Shown: positions 19,229 to 27,578 of the stretch, in pieces | Numbering within the stretch: position 1 is the stretch's first letter | How the letters are laid out: every line of letters begins with the position of its first letter | Source: Pseudonocardia endophytica | GTDB taxonomy: Bacteria; Actinomycetota; Actinomycetes; Mycobacteriales; Pseudonocardiaceae | Length of the DNA: 64,000 bases | Direction: 5' to 3' | NCBI RefSeq assembly: GCF_004339565.1 | Contig: NZ_SMFZ01000001.1 | Location: forward strand, 992,001 to 1,056,000 | Position numbers and translations under genes: made by a program | The notes under the pieces: model-generated | What the model was told of the DNA's origin: nothing | Seen by the model: only the letters and a program-made list of their open reading frames with translations | Database searches by the model: none

Positions 19229-19361
19229 ACCCGCCCGGCGCCGCGGCCGTCGGGCAGCCGGCATCGACTCGACCGGCACATCTCGCCGCACCCCGGCTCC
19301 GGTACGCCGCACACCCCGTCGCGGCTGCCGCACCCTCGGCCGGCGTGTCGCACCTGCAGCG

Positions 19362-19590
19362 CGGGGTGCGCACGCCAGCGCGGGGTGCCGCACGCCAGCC
19401 CGGGGTGCCGCACGCCAGCCCGGGGTGCCGCACGCCAGCCCGGGGTGCCGCACGCCAGCCCGGGGTGCCGCACGCCAGCCCGGGGTGCCGCACGCCAGCC
19501 CGGGGTGCCGCACGCCAGCCCGGGGTGCCGCACGCCAGCCCGGGGTGCCGCACGCCAGCCCGGGGTGCCGCACGCCAGCCCGGGGTGCGC
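19362..19590. repeat. 20-bp tandem array, ten identical units
   Basis: Ten exact copies of CGGGGTGCCGCACGCCAGCC fill 19381-19580. They are flanked by a 19-bp diverged unit at 19362 and a 10-bp partial unit at the right. Complete identity points to recent expansion. Open frames on both strands through it are only by-products of the stop-free repeat. It ends 43 bp before the pimB stop codon. Confidence 0.97.
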
Positions 19591-19632
19591 AGGCCCGGGC
19601 CGGCGGACGGGACGGCGACGACCGGGGCCTCG

Positions 19633-20778
19633 TCAGGTCCGGGCCGGCGCGGTTCCGTGCAGGAAGCCGAGCAGGCGTTCGGCCTGGGCCGGGCCGCTCC
19701 AGTTGCGGACGATCCGGTCCCGGCCGGCCTCGCCCATCCGCGCCGCACGGTCCGGGTCGGACAGCAGGCCGGCCAGGCGGTCGGTCAGCGCCACCGGGTC
19801 ACGACCACCGACGACGAAACCGGTCCGGCCCTCGTCGACGGTCTCCGGGGCCCCTCCGGAGTCGCCGACGACGACCGGGAGCCCGCACGCCGCCGCCTCC
19901 AGCGCGACGATGCCGAGCCCCTCGACGTCCAACCCTCCGCCGCGGGTCCGGCAGGGCAGAGCGAACACGTCGGCCGCGGCGTGATGCGCGGCCAGCTCGT
20001 CCGGCGGGACGCCGCCGGTGATCACGACGTGGTCCCCGACGCCGTGGCGCTGCGCCAGCCGCTGCAGGCGCTCGCGGTACGGACCGCCGCCGACGAGCAG
20101 CAACCGGGCGCCGGGCACCCGCTCGCGCAGCGCGGGAAGGACCTCGATCAGCGTGTCCTGCCCCTTGCGCGGCACCAGCCGGGACACGCATCCGACGACC
20201 GCCGCGTCACCCAGGCCGTACCTCTCACGGATCTCCTTGCGTGCCTGCGGGTCCGGGGCGAACCGCGCGGTGTCGACGCCGGGCGGCAGGTGTTCCAGCG
20301 CGGCCTGCGGGCCGAACGCGGACGCGAACCGCGAGCGGGTGTACCGGGAGACGACGGTCAGCACGTCCGCGTCGTCGCCGATCCGGCGCAGCGCCGAACG
20401 CGCGCCGGGCAGCATCGACCAGCCGACCTCGTGGCCGTGCGTGCTGGCGACGACGCGCTCGATCCCGGCCCGCCGTCGCAGCACCGGGCCGAGCAGTGCG
20501 AGTGGCGCGGCCGCGCCGAACCAGGCCGACCGCGCACCGTGCTCGCGGGCGATCGCGACGGCCCGGCGGGCGACGTCCGGGACCGGGATCATCAACGACG
20601 TGGGGTGCCGCACGACGGGGTACGGCTGGGCGCGGTCGAACTCCTCGGCGCCGCGCCAGGCGGGTGCGTAGACGACGAGCTCGTCGGCGGGGAGATCGCC
20701 GGCGAGCGCGTGCAGGTAGTTCTGGATGCCCCCGGTGCGCGGCGGGAAGTCGTTCGTCACCAGGAGAGTGCGGGCCAC
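19633..20778 (-). CDS. pimB: GDP-mannose-dependent alpha-mannosyltransferase (PimB' type)
   Basis: 381 aa GT4/GT-B glycosyltransferase. N-terminal glycine-rich acceptor loop NDFPPRTGGIQNYLH, mid HGHEVGW, donor-side VGCVSRLVPRKGQDTLIE, and the EX7E region DVEGLGIVALEAAACG. Mycobacterial PimB' (Rv2188c, same position) adds the second mannose to phosphatidylinositol mannoside on the cytoplasmic face. Start GTG 20778, six bases after TACCGT, so leaderless; that box belongs to the first unit of a 58-bp tandem array. Pairs functionally with the mannosyltransferase at 1914. Confidence 0.88.
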   Translation of the reverse strand: MARTLLVTNDFPPRTGGIQNYLHALAGDLPADELVVYAPAWRGAEEFDRAQPYPVVRHPTSLMIPVPDVARRAVAIAREHGARSAWFGAAAPLALLGPVLRRRAGIERVVASTHGHEVGWSMLPGARSALRRIGDDADVLTVVSRYTRSRFASAFGPQAALEHLPPGVDTARFAPDPQARKEIRERYGLGDAAVVGCVSRLVPRKGQDTLIEVLPALRERVPGARLLLVGGGPYRERLQRLAQRHGVGDHVVITGGVPPDELAAHHAAADVFALPCRTRGGGLDVEGLGIVALEAAACGLPVVVGDSGGAPETVDEGRTGFVVGGRDPVALTDRLAGLLSDPDRAARMGEAGRDRIVRNWSGPAQAERLLGFLHGTAPART

Positions 20779-20780
20779 GG

Positions 20781-21084
20781 GCGGACGGTACCGGCCATGG
20801 GTGCACGGCACGGAGAGTGCGGGGCCGCACCATCCGGAGCGGACGGTACCGGCCATGGGTGCACGGCACGGAGAGTGCGGGGCCGCACCATCCGGAGCGG
20901 ACGGTACCGGCCATGGGTGCACGGCACGGAGAGTGCGGGACCGCACCATCCGGAGCGGACGGTACCGGCCATGGGTGCACGGCACGGAGAGTGCGGGACC
21001 GCACCATCCGGAGCGGACGGTACCGGCCAGGGGCGCACGGCACGGAGAGTGCGGGACCGCACCATCCGGAGCGGACGGTGACGC
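20781..21084. repeat. 58-bp tandem array containing the pimB' promoter, five full units
   Basis: Units start at 20781, 20839, 20897, 20955 and 21013; a 14-base partial sixth follows at 21071. Read on the minus strand each carries GGTACCGTCCGC, whose TACCGT is the -10 box of pimB' in the first unit. Each also has CCGCACTCTCC, which matches the first codons of pimB'. On the plus strand each holds GTGCGG-NN-CCGCAC; the only change between early and late units (GG to GA) falls in that two-base loop. Confidence 0.97.
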
Positions 21085-21451
21085 CCGGCCTCCGGACGAT
21101 CTGTTCGGGCTCCCGGGAGCCGACCGGGGCGGTGGCCGCGCCACACGCGCCGGAGCGCGTCGGGGAGGGCCGGCCACCGCCCGATCGTTGGGGAGCGGAC
21201 TGTCCGCGCCTCTCGCCGTTCGCTGGGCCGTACGGGTGGTCGGGACCACTCGACGACGACTCCCGGTGAGAGGACCGTGCTGTTCAGGTGAACGAGCGCG
21301 GGGTACCGGCGGTTACGGATCGGCAACGAGAGATTTCGAAGGAATCCTGAACGACCCGATCTCCTGCCTGTGAGCTGCGACGACGCGGTTTTGTCGGTGG
21401 GTGGCCCTACCGTGCGCGGCAGAACGGGATCGACGAGATAGGAGGCGCGAC
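21085..21451. other. Non-coding stretch between repeat array and small Cys protein
   Basis: No convincing gene, tRNA or riboswitch was recognised. A TACCGT about 40 bases before GTG 21452 could be the -10 box of the downstream gene. The region looks like ordinary intergenic DNA, less GC-rich after 21310. Confidence 0.5.
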
Positions 21452-21715
21452 GTGCTCATCGACTGCGACCGCTGCGAGGTCCGGAACATCGCCTGCGGCG
21501 ACTGCGTCATCGGTGTGCTGCTCCGCACGCCGGAGGAGGACCGGCCGGTCCCCTACCTTCCGGTCGACCTGCCGGAGCCGACGTTCCGCGAGGAGCCGCT
21601 CGAGCTGGCCGAGCCGGAACGGCGGGCGCTGGAGGTGCTGGCCGACCAGGGCCTGATCCCCCGGCTCCGCCTGGTGCAGAGGCTCGACCCGCCGCCGGCG
21701 CGCGCCGCGGGATGA
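21452..21715 (+). CDS. Conserved small Cys4 protein
   Basis: 87 aa. N-terminal MLIDCDRCEVRNIACGDCV has two CxxC pairs nine residues apart, a probable zinc knuckle. The rest is acidic with a conserved-looking helix LELAEPERRALEVLADQGLIPRLRLV. Start GTG 21452 with AGGAGG seven bases upstream, decisive against longer readings. Small actinobacterial proteins of this kind usually neighbour NlpC/P60 and NYN genes. Function unknown. Convergent with the NYN gene, 42 bp between stops. Confidence 0.75.
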   Translation: MLIDCDRCEVRNIACGDCVIGVLLRTPEEDRPVPYLPVDLPEPTFREEPLELAEPERRALEVLADQGLIPRLRLVQRLDPPPARAAG

Positions 21716-21757
21716 CGGCGGCTCGCACGGCCCGGGCGCCCCGGCCGCTCCGGCAGC

Positions 21758-23548
21758 TCAGGCCGCTCTGAGTCGCTGCAGCAGCACGGCCGACGGGACG
21801 GTGTGCGCTCCGCGGCGGCGGACCGAGCGCACGACCTCCTGGTCGGACGTCGCGACGAGCAGTGGCCGGCCGCGCGGCTCCGCGGCGACCAGGTCACGCA
21901 CGACGTCGTCGGCCAGGACGTCCGGTTCGCTGAACAGCACCCGCACACCGCGCGTGCCGTGCAGCGGGGCCGCGACGACGGCGGCTCCGTCGAACACGAC
22001 GGTGATCTCGATGCCGGTGCGGGAGCGGAGCGCCGCGAGCTGGGTGACCAGCCGGGTGCGTTGATCGGCGAGTGGGAGGTCCGGATACCCGGTCTTGCTG
22101 ACGTTGTAGCCGTCGACGACGAGGTGGACGGCCGGCAGTGCGAGCAGCGAGTCGAGGGAGGCGAGATCGTCGACGGGTGTGCCGCCGGCGGACGTGATCC
22201 CGCGCGCACCGCGGACCGTGTCGCCGGGGCGTGGACCGTCCCCACCCAGCGACAGCTCGCGACGCATCCCGTTGACCGCGCCGCCGAGTGTGTCCAGCAA
22301 CAGGCTGAGCCGGACCTCGTCGCCCTGGCGGGCCTCGCGGGCGGCCTGCCGCGCGGCTGCGACCTCGCGGGCGGCGCGTTCGGACTTGCGCCGCTCCTGC
22401 TCGAGCGCGTCCTGCAACCTCGTGCACTCGGCGCGCGCCTCGTCGACACGCTCGTCGGAGCCGGACCGCAGGCGGGCGACGGTCTCCTCCAACTCCGTTC
22501 GTGCGTCGGTGGCCGCACGCAGCTTGGTTCCCTGGTCGCTGACCGTGCGGCGCAGCTGCTGGTACTCCGCCTCGCGGTGCTGCGCGGCCGTCCGTGCCTG
22601 GTCGCGGGCCTCGACGAGCTCGCCGCGCAGCCGCTCCATCTCGGCCGTCAGCTTGTCGACGCGCGCCAGCGCCTCGTCCCGTTCGGCCCGTACCTCGCCC
22701 AGCTCCCCGTGCCGCTCGGCCGCCGCCACCAGACGAGGTGCGTCGTGCGCACCGGTCAGCAGTGCTGCTGCTGCGGCGTCCAGCCGGTCGTCGGCCGTCG
22801 TGGTCAGCTCGCCGGGCCGCTCGGCGGTCCACCAGGCCACGACGGCGGTGCGGAACACCTCGCTGCGCTCCAGCTCGGCGCACAGCACCGTGCCCCCGAG
22901 CCGCGCCCGCTTGGCCGGCGTGAACCGCGCGAACCGCCGCAACGACGCGGGCACGTCCGCCTGTGACATGCCGCCCAACGCCGTGGCGCCGATCTCGGCC
23001 AACCGCGTGCGCAGGGGGTCGGGCATCTGCGTCCAGGGATCGAGCTCGACCTCCGGTTCGGTGTGGGCGCCACCGGAAGCAGCGTCGTGCGCCGCCACGC
23101 CATCCGCCGCCACGCCGTCGAGTGCAGCGTCGTCGGATGTGCCGCCATCGAGCGCGCCGCCATCGGACGCGCCGCCATCGAGCGCGCCGCCGTCGGACGC
23201 GCCGCCATCGACTGCGCCGCCATCGACTGCGCGGCCGACCGCCTCGGCCGTGACGTCGGGCGTCGGGCCACCGGCTCCCACTGCCGCACCGTCCGGGGCC
23301 AAGGCATCGTCGACCGCGTCCGAACCGACGGGCCCCAGGTCGGCCTCCTCCACGGCGGCGGTCGAGTCGCCGGACACGGGCTCGGCCGTGACCGGAGAAC
23401 TCGAGGTCGCGGCTGAACCGCCCGCCCCCACGGTGCCCGACGGAGCCATCGCGCGGCCACCGGCGTCGGCGGCACCACCCGGGATCGTGGCGTCGGGCGA
23501 CGCATCGGCACGCGGGTGTCCGTGTGCGCGCTGCTCGTCGGCCGACAT
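21758..23548 (-). CDS. NYN-domain (YacP-like) putative RNA-binding/endonuclease protein with coiled coil
   Basis: 596 aa. Residues 1-160 are low-complexity; at about 23143-23235 a 15-bp repeat encodes alternating DGGAS/DGGAL units. Residues 165-260 form a helical domain (DPLRTRLAEIGATALGGMSQ), 270-400 a long coiled coil rich in Glu/Arg, and 450-596 the NYN/PIN-like nuclease domain: HLVVDGYNVSKTGYP, VVFDGAAVVA, FSEPDVLADDVVRDLV and ATSDQEVVRSV supply the acidic metal site. Homologues are widespread in actinobacteria; substrate is unknown, RNA likely. Leaderless ATG (TAACCT at 23555). Confidence 0.82.
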   Translation of the reverse strand: MSADEQRAHGHPRADASPDATIPGGAADAGGRAMAPSGTVGAGGSAATSSSPVTAEPVSGDSTAAVEEADLGPVGSDAVDDALAPDGAAVGAGGPTPDVTAEAVGRAVDGGAVDGGASDGGALDGGASDGGALDGGTSDDAALDGVAADGVAAHDAASGGAHTEPEVELDPWTQMPDPLRTRLAEIGATALGGMSQADVPASLRRFARFTPAKRARLGGTVLCAELERSEVFRTAVVAWWTAERPGELTTTADDRLDAAAAALLTGAHDAPRLVAAAERHGELGEVRAERDEALARVDKLTAEMERLRGELVEARDQARTAAQHREAEYQQLRRTVSDQGTKLRAATDARTELEETVARLRSGSDERVDEARAECTRLQDALEQERRKSERAAREVAAARQAAREARQGDEVRLSLLLDTLGGAVNGMRRELSLGGDGPRPGDTVRGARGITSAGGTPVDDLASLDSLLALPAVHLVVDGYNVSKTGYPDLPLADQRTRLVTQLAALRSRTGIEITVVFDGAAVVAAPLHGTRGVRVLFSEPDVLADDVVRDLVAAEPRGRPLLVATSDQEVVRSVRRRGAHTVPSAVLLQRLRAA

Positions 23549-23554
23549 CTGGAC

Positions 23555-23560
23555 AGGTTA
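23555..23560 (-). promoter_or_regulatory. -10 box of leaderless NYN-gene promoter
   Basis: TAACCT on the minus strand, six bases before ATG 23548. Confidence 0.5.
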
Positions 23561-23834
23561 TCCGCCTTGTCCGGCACCGGCCATCGATTGACGCGAGGGT
23601 GGCGCGTCCTGCTCGTCGGCACCGGGCGGGGCGCCCGCGGCAGCGTCCGACCGGGTCATCGATACCCCGGCTCACCCGTTGATCGCCACGAGGGGCCGGT
23701 CGACCGCCCGGGCCGATCGAGCGTCACGTTCCGGCGACCACGGGCGGATCCGAAACGCCATGGCGTGCCGCTGATCCGCGGACCGGGGCGCTTCGGGAGA
23801 CCGGAGCAGGCCGGAAACTGTCGGTGGTCCGTCC

Positions 23835-23840
23835 TACCTT
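23835..23840 (+). promoter_or_regulatory. -10 box of leaderless DEDD-exonuclease promoter
   Basis: TACCTT, six bases, GTG 23847. It supports the long N-terminus of that protein. The rest of the 298-bp divergent gap (23549-23846) shows nothing recognisable. Confidence 0.5.
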
Positions 23841-23846
23841 CCGGGC

Positions 23847-25772
23847 GTGCCCGCACGACCACCCGCGTCGGCCGCTCCCCCGCGCCGCACAGACGCCATC
23901 CGTTCCGAGTCCGCGCGGACCGGACCCGCCCGGCCCGGACCACAGGGCCCCGCGTCGGACGGCCCCTCGCCGGCTCGCGCCACACCGCACCCCCCTGACC
24001 GGACGGGGCCGCACGGCCCGGCCCCGCAGCTCTCGTTCGACGAGCTGGGGACGCCGTTGCGGGAGGTCACCTTCGTCGTGCTGGACCTGGAGACCACCGG
24101 CGGGAGCGCGCGACGGGACGGGATCACCGAGGTCGGTGCCGTGAAGGTGCTCGGCGGCGAGAGGATCGGGGAGCTCGCGACGCTCGTCGACCCCGGCATG
24201 CGGGTCCCGGCCGACGTGACGGCGCTGACCGGCATCACGACGTCGATGGTCGGGCAGGCGCCCCCGCTGTCCGCGGTGCTGCCGTCGGTGCTCGACTTCC
24301 TGTCCGGGTCCGTGCTGGTGGCGCACAACGCGCCGTTCGACAGCGGGTTCCTGCGTGCGGCGTGCGCGGCGCACGAGCGCCCGTGGCCCCGGCCGCCCGT
24401 CCTCTGCACGGCCCGGCTGGCGCGCGCCGTGCTCGCCCGCGACGAGTGCCCGAGCGTCCGTCTCGGCGCGCTGGCCCGGCACTTCGGCTGCACCGTCGAG
24501 CCGAACCACCGCGCGCTGACCGACGCGCGGGCGACCGTCGAGGTACTGCACCACCTGTTCGAGCGGATCGGCGACCTCGGTGTCCAGAGCCTCGAAGAGC
24601 TACTGGCGCTGGTCCGCGACGCGCGCCCGCACCGGCCGACCCCGCACCAGCGGCAGAAACGCAGGCTCGCGCAGAACGTGCCGTCGAAACCGGGCGTGTA
24701 CCTGTTCCGCGGGGACCGGGACGAGGTCCTCTACGTCGGCACCAGCGGCGACCTGCACCGCCGCGTCCGCAGCTACTTCACCGGCGGTGAGCGTCGGCGG
24801 CGCATCCGGGACATGGTGGCCCAGGCCGAACGGGTGGACACGGTCGTCTGCGCGCACGCGCTGGAGGCCGGGATCCGCGAGCTTCGGCTGATCGCGGCGC
24901 ACCGGCCGCGCTACAACCGTCGCTCCCGCAATCCCGGCCGGCAGTGGTGGGTGACCGCGACGGCGGAGGCGTTCCCCCGCCTGTCGATCGTCGCCGCGGC
25001 CCGCGACGGCGCGCTCGGACCGTTCCCGTCGCAGCAGGTGGCGACGGACGCCGTCGACGTCGTGCTGGACGCGCTCCCGATCCGGCGCTGCACGCAGCGG
25101 ATCTCCGCGCGGAAGCCGTCCGGGACGCCGTGTGCCCTGCACGAGCTGGGGTGCTGTGCCGCCCCCTGCGCCGGGCTCCAGTCGGCCGTCGAGTACGCCC
25201 CGGCCGTCGACGGCTGGCGTGCACTCGTGGGTGGGCGCGACGACGGGGCCCTGCACGAGCTCTCCGGCACGCTGGACCGGCACGCCGAGCAGGGCCGCTA
25301 CGAGAGCGCCGCCCGGATGCGGGACCGGCTGGGGAGCCTGGTCTCCGGCCTGGACCGGGCCCAGACGCTGGCCGGCCTCGCCGCGCTGGAGGAGGTCGTC
25401 GGGGCGCGACCGGACGGCCGGGGCGGGTGGGAGATCGCCGTCCTGCGCCACGGCAGGCTCGCCGCCGCCGGGAACGCGCCGCGCGGGGTCCGGCCGATGC
25501 CGGTGGTCGAGTCGTTGCGGACCGGTGCGCAGGTCGTGCTTCCCGACGACGGGCCGCTGCGCGGGGCTCCGCCGGAGGAGGTCCGGCTGCTGCACCGGTG
25601 GCTCACGACGGGCGGCACCCGCCTGGTCCGCTGCGACCCGCCGTGGGCCGAACCCGCGCACGGTGCCGGCGCCTGGCGGGAGTGGGCCGAGCGCGCCCGC
25701 GCCGCGGGCCATGAGACCGGCGTCACCGGCCCGGACGAGGCGCGAGACGACCGGCGCGCAGACCGACGCTAG
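23847..25772 (+). CDS. DEDDh 3'-5' exonuclease fused to GIY-YIG (UvrC/Cho-like) nuclease
   Basis: 641 aa, orthologue of Rv2191 by position. Residues 1-60 are a Pro/Ala/Arg-rich tail. Residues 70-240 form an ExoIII-type exonuclease (VLDLETTGG, VAHNAPFDSGF, HRALTDARATVEVL). Residues 270-355 are a GIY-YIG nuclease (PGVYLFRGDRDEVLYVGTS, then RRRVRSYF), followed by a Cys-containing region and a UVR-like helix pair (YESAARMRDRLGSL). It joins proofreading-like and UvrC-like incision activities, so a DNA-repair role is likely. No helix-hairpin-helix or RNase H domain of full UvrC follows. Confidence 0.9.
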   Translation: MPARPPASAAPPRRTDAIRSESARTGPARPGPQGPASDGPSPARATPHPPDRTGPHGPAPQLSFDELGTPLREVTFVVLDLETTGGSARRDGITEVGAVKVLGGERIGELATLVDPGMRVPADVTALTGITTSMVGQAPPLSAVLPSVLDFLSGSVLVAHNAPFDSGFLRAACAAHERPWPRPPVLCTARLARAVLARDECPSVRLGALARHFGCTVEPNHRALTDARATVEVLHHLFERIGDLGVQSLEELLALVRDARPHRPTPHQRQKRRLAQNVPSKPGVYLFRGDRDEVLYVGTSGDLHRRVRSYFTGGERRRRIRDMVAQAERVDTVVCAHALEAGIRELRLIAAHRPRYNRRSRNPGRQWWVTATAEAFPRLSIVAAARDGALGPFPSQQVATDAVDVVLDALPIRRCTQRISARKPSGTPCALHELGCCAAPCAGLQSAVEYAPAVDGWRALVGGRDDGALHELSGTLDRHAEQGRYESAARMRDRLGSLVSGLDRAQTLAGLAALEEVVGARPDGRGGWEIAVLRHGRLAAAGNAPRGVRPMPVVESLRTGAQVVLPDDGPLRGAPPEEVRLLHRWLTTGGTRLVRCDPPWAEPAHGAGAWREWAERARAAGHETGVTGPDEARDDRRADRR

Positions 25773-26125
25773 ACACCGCCCTGCCCGGGTGGGTGGACCG
25801 TCGCGCCGACCCGGTGCCGTGCCCCGACCGGGGCCGCGGCCCAGGGGCGCCGCGCCCCACGGGCGCCGCGCCCCACGGGCGCCGCGCTCGACGGGCCGCG
25901 TCGGTTCCGGGCATACAGAATCCGTACGACCGTGCCGCGCGACCCACCGCGTCGGCCCACCGCGTCGGCCCACCGCGTCGACCCACCGCGTCGACCCACC
26001 GCGTCGACCCACCGACAGCAGCCGGCCCGGAACGGCGCCGCTGCCGCGCGCCTGACGCGTTCTGCACTAGCCTCGCGCGGGCCACCGGCTGACGGCCGGA
26101 ACCCGGCCGAGGAGAGGGAGAGCCC
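25773..26125. repeat. Intergenic region with 16-bp and 13-bp tandem repeats
   Basis: Three units of GGGCGCCGCGCCCCAC (25845-25892, the last diverged) and five units of CCCACCGCGTCGR (25943-26007) plus a partial sixth. No gene is supported here. TAGCCT near 26068 may be the -10 box of the Lrp-like gene. Confidence 0.85.
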
Positions 26126-26404
26126 GTGATCACCGCGATCGTGCTGGTCCACGCCGCCGTCGACCGGATCCCGGAGACGGCACAGGCGATCGCCGACCTG
26201 GACGGGGTGTCCGAGGTGTACTCCTGCGCGGGAGACGTCGACCTCGTCGCGATCGTCAAGGTCCGCGAGCACGAGCAGCTGGCCGAGGTGATCGCCGGAC
26301 GGCTCAGCAAGATCGAGGGCGTGGTGGCGACCGACACGCACATCGCGTTCCGGTCCTACTCCAGGGCCGACACCGACGCCGCGTTCTCGATGGGCCTGGA
26401 CTGA
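26126..26404 (+). CDS. Stand-alone Lrp/AsnC ligand-binding (RAM) domain protein
   Basis: 92 aa forming one alpha-beta RAM domain: MITAIVLVHAAVDRIPETAQAI, GVSEVYSCAGDVDLVAIVKV, GVVATDTHIAFRSYS. The DNA-binding half of Lrp regulators is absent. Such short proteins form rings and bind amino acids, possibly modulating full Lrp regulators. Start GTG 26126 behind GGAGAGGGAGAG. It sits next to trpD and the cytochrome oxidase genes, an arrangement also known from streptomycetes. Confidence 0.85.
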   Translation: MITAIVLVHAAVDRIPETAQAIADLDGVSEVYSCAGDVDLVAIVKVREHEQLAEVIAGRLSKIEGVVATDTHIAFRSYSRADTDAAFSMGLD

Positions 26405-26423
26405 GCGGCGCCGGACGGACCGC

Positions 26424-26481
26424 GTGAGATGACGCTGGTGGTTCCCCCGGCCACGCGGTGGGGCAACTGACGTCATCTCAC
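26424..26481. terminator. Two-tier hairpin between convergent Lrp-like gene and trpD
   Basis: Outer arms GTGAGATGACG (26424-26434) and CGTCATCTCAC (26471-26481), perfect over 11 bp. Inner arms GTTCCCCC/GGGGCAAC have one mismatch. No T tract. Likely bidirectional terminator. Confidence 0.7.
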
Positions 26482-26519
26482 CCGGGGCCGCCCAGGACGC
26501 AGACCCGATCGGGTGAATA

Positions 26520-27575
26520 TCAGGCGGCGAGGCGGGTGGAGAGCTCCGCCCACCGGGCGAGCAGGTCGGCGGACGCACCGGAGTCGATCGCCTCGGCGGC
26601 ACGGCCGAGTGCCGCGGACACCGCGCCCTCCAGGTCGGCGGGACCGTCGACGCCGTCGTACGCGGCGAGCGCGCCGGCGGCGTTGAGCAGCACGGCGTCG
26701 CGCACCGGCCCGGGCTTGCCGGCCAGCAGCTCGCGCACGACCTCGGCGTTGTGTGCCGCCGTCCCGCCACGCAGGTCCTCGCGGGTCGCCGGACGGATCC
26801 CCAGCACCGACGGGTCGAGCGTCGCCTCCCGCACGGTGCCACCTGCCGTCGACCACACCGAGCTCGTGGTCGTCGTCGTCAGCTCGTCGAGCCCGTCGTC
26901 GCCGCGCACGACCAGTACGGACCGGCCGCGCCGGGCGAACACCTCGGCCATGATCGGGGCCAGCCGCCGGTCCGCGCAGCCGATCAGGCCCGCGTCCGGC
27001 TGGGCCGGGTTGCTGAGCGGGCCGAGGACGTTCATCGCGGTCGGCACCCCCAGCTCGCGGCGCACGCCACCGGCGTAGCGCATCGCCGGATGGAACGCCT
27101 GGGCGAAGCAGAAGCCGACGCCCAGCTCACGCACGCAGGTCTCGACGGCGTCCGGGGTCAGCTCGATCGCGACGCCCAGATGCTCCAGCACGTCGGCCGT
27201 GCCGGCCTGCGACGACGCCGCCCGGCCGCCGTGCTTGACCACCGGCACACCCGCGCCCGCGACGACGAGCGCGGCCATCGTCGAGATGTTCACCGTGTGC
27301 GCCTGGTCGCCGCCGGTCCCGACGACGTCCACCGCGCGCCCCGGCACCTCCACCCGCAGGGCGTGCGCGAGCATCGCGTCGGCCATGCCGGAGATCTCGG
27401 CCGCCGTCTCCCCCTTGGCGCGCAGTGCGACCAGGAACCCGGCCAGCTGGGCGGGGCTCGCCTCGCCGGAGAACGCCTGGTCCATCGCCCAGGCCGCGTC
27501 CTCCAGCGCGATGTCCCCGCCGCCCATCAGGCGTCCGAGGACGGCGGGCCAGGTGGGTGCCTCGGGAGCGCTCAC
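26520..27575 (-). CDS. trpD: Anthranilate phosphoribosyltransferase
   Basis: 351 aa. Second step of the tryptophan branch: anthranilate plus PRPP gives phosphoribosylanthranilate. PRPP-binding [19 protein letters not shown] near residue 85, [13 protein letters not shown] near 113, and [10 protein letters not shown] near 225. GTG start four bases after the receiver-like gene, so both are co-transcribed. Stand-alone trpD next to ctaE, as in Rv2192c; other trp genes are not in the window. Confidence 0.96.
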   Translation of the reverse strand: MSAPEAPTWPAVLGRLMGGGDIALEDAAWAMDQAFSGEASPAQLAGFLVALRAKGETAAEISGMADAMLAHALRVEVPGRAVDVVGTGGDQAHTVNISTMAALVVAGAGVPVVKHGGRAASSQAGTADVLEHLGVAIELTPDAVETCVRELGVGFCFAQAFHPAMRYAGGVRRELGVPTAMNVLGPLSNPAQPDAGLIGCADRRLAPIMAEVFARRGRSVLVVRGDDGLDELTTTTTSSVWSTAGGTVREATLDPSVLGIRPATREDLRGGTAAHNAEVVRELLAGKPGPVRDAVLLNAAGALAAYDGVDGPADLEGAVSAALGRAAEAIDSGASADLLARWAELSTRLAA

Positions 27576-27578
27576 CGG

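Noticed and set aside
19010..19984. Long open frames on both strands through the 20-bp array, encoding repeats such as PGLACGTPGW
   Set aside because: The repeat has no stop in any frame, so open frames arise on both strands. No ribosome site, domain or composition of a real protein.
20225..21373. Open frames through the 58-bp array
   Set aside because: 58 is not a multiple of three and the unit lacks stops, so all frames stay open; frames also run antisense through pimB'.
21085..21451. c-di-AMP (ydaO-type) riboswitch, expected near cell-wall hydrolase genes
   Set aside because: No conserved core segments were found and no NlpC/P60 gene is present.
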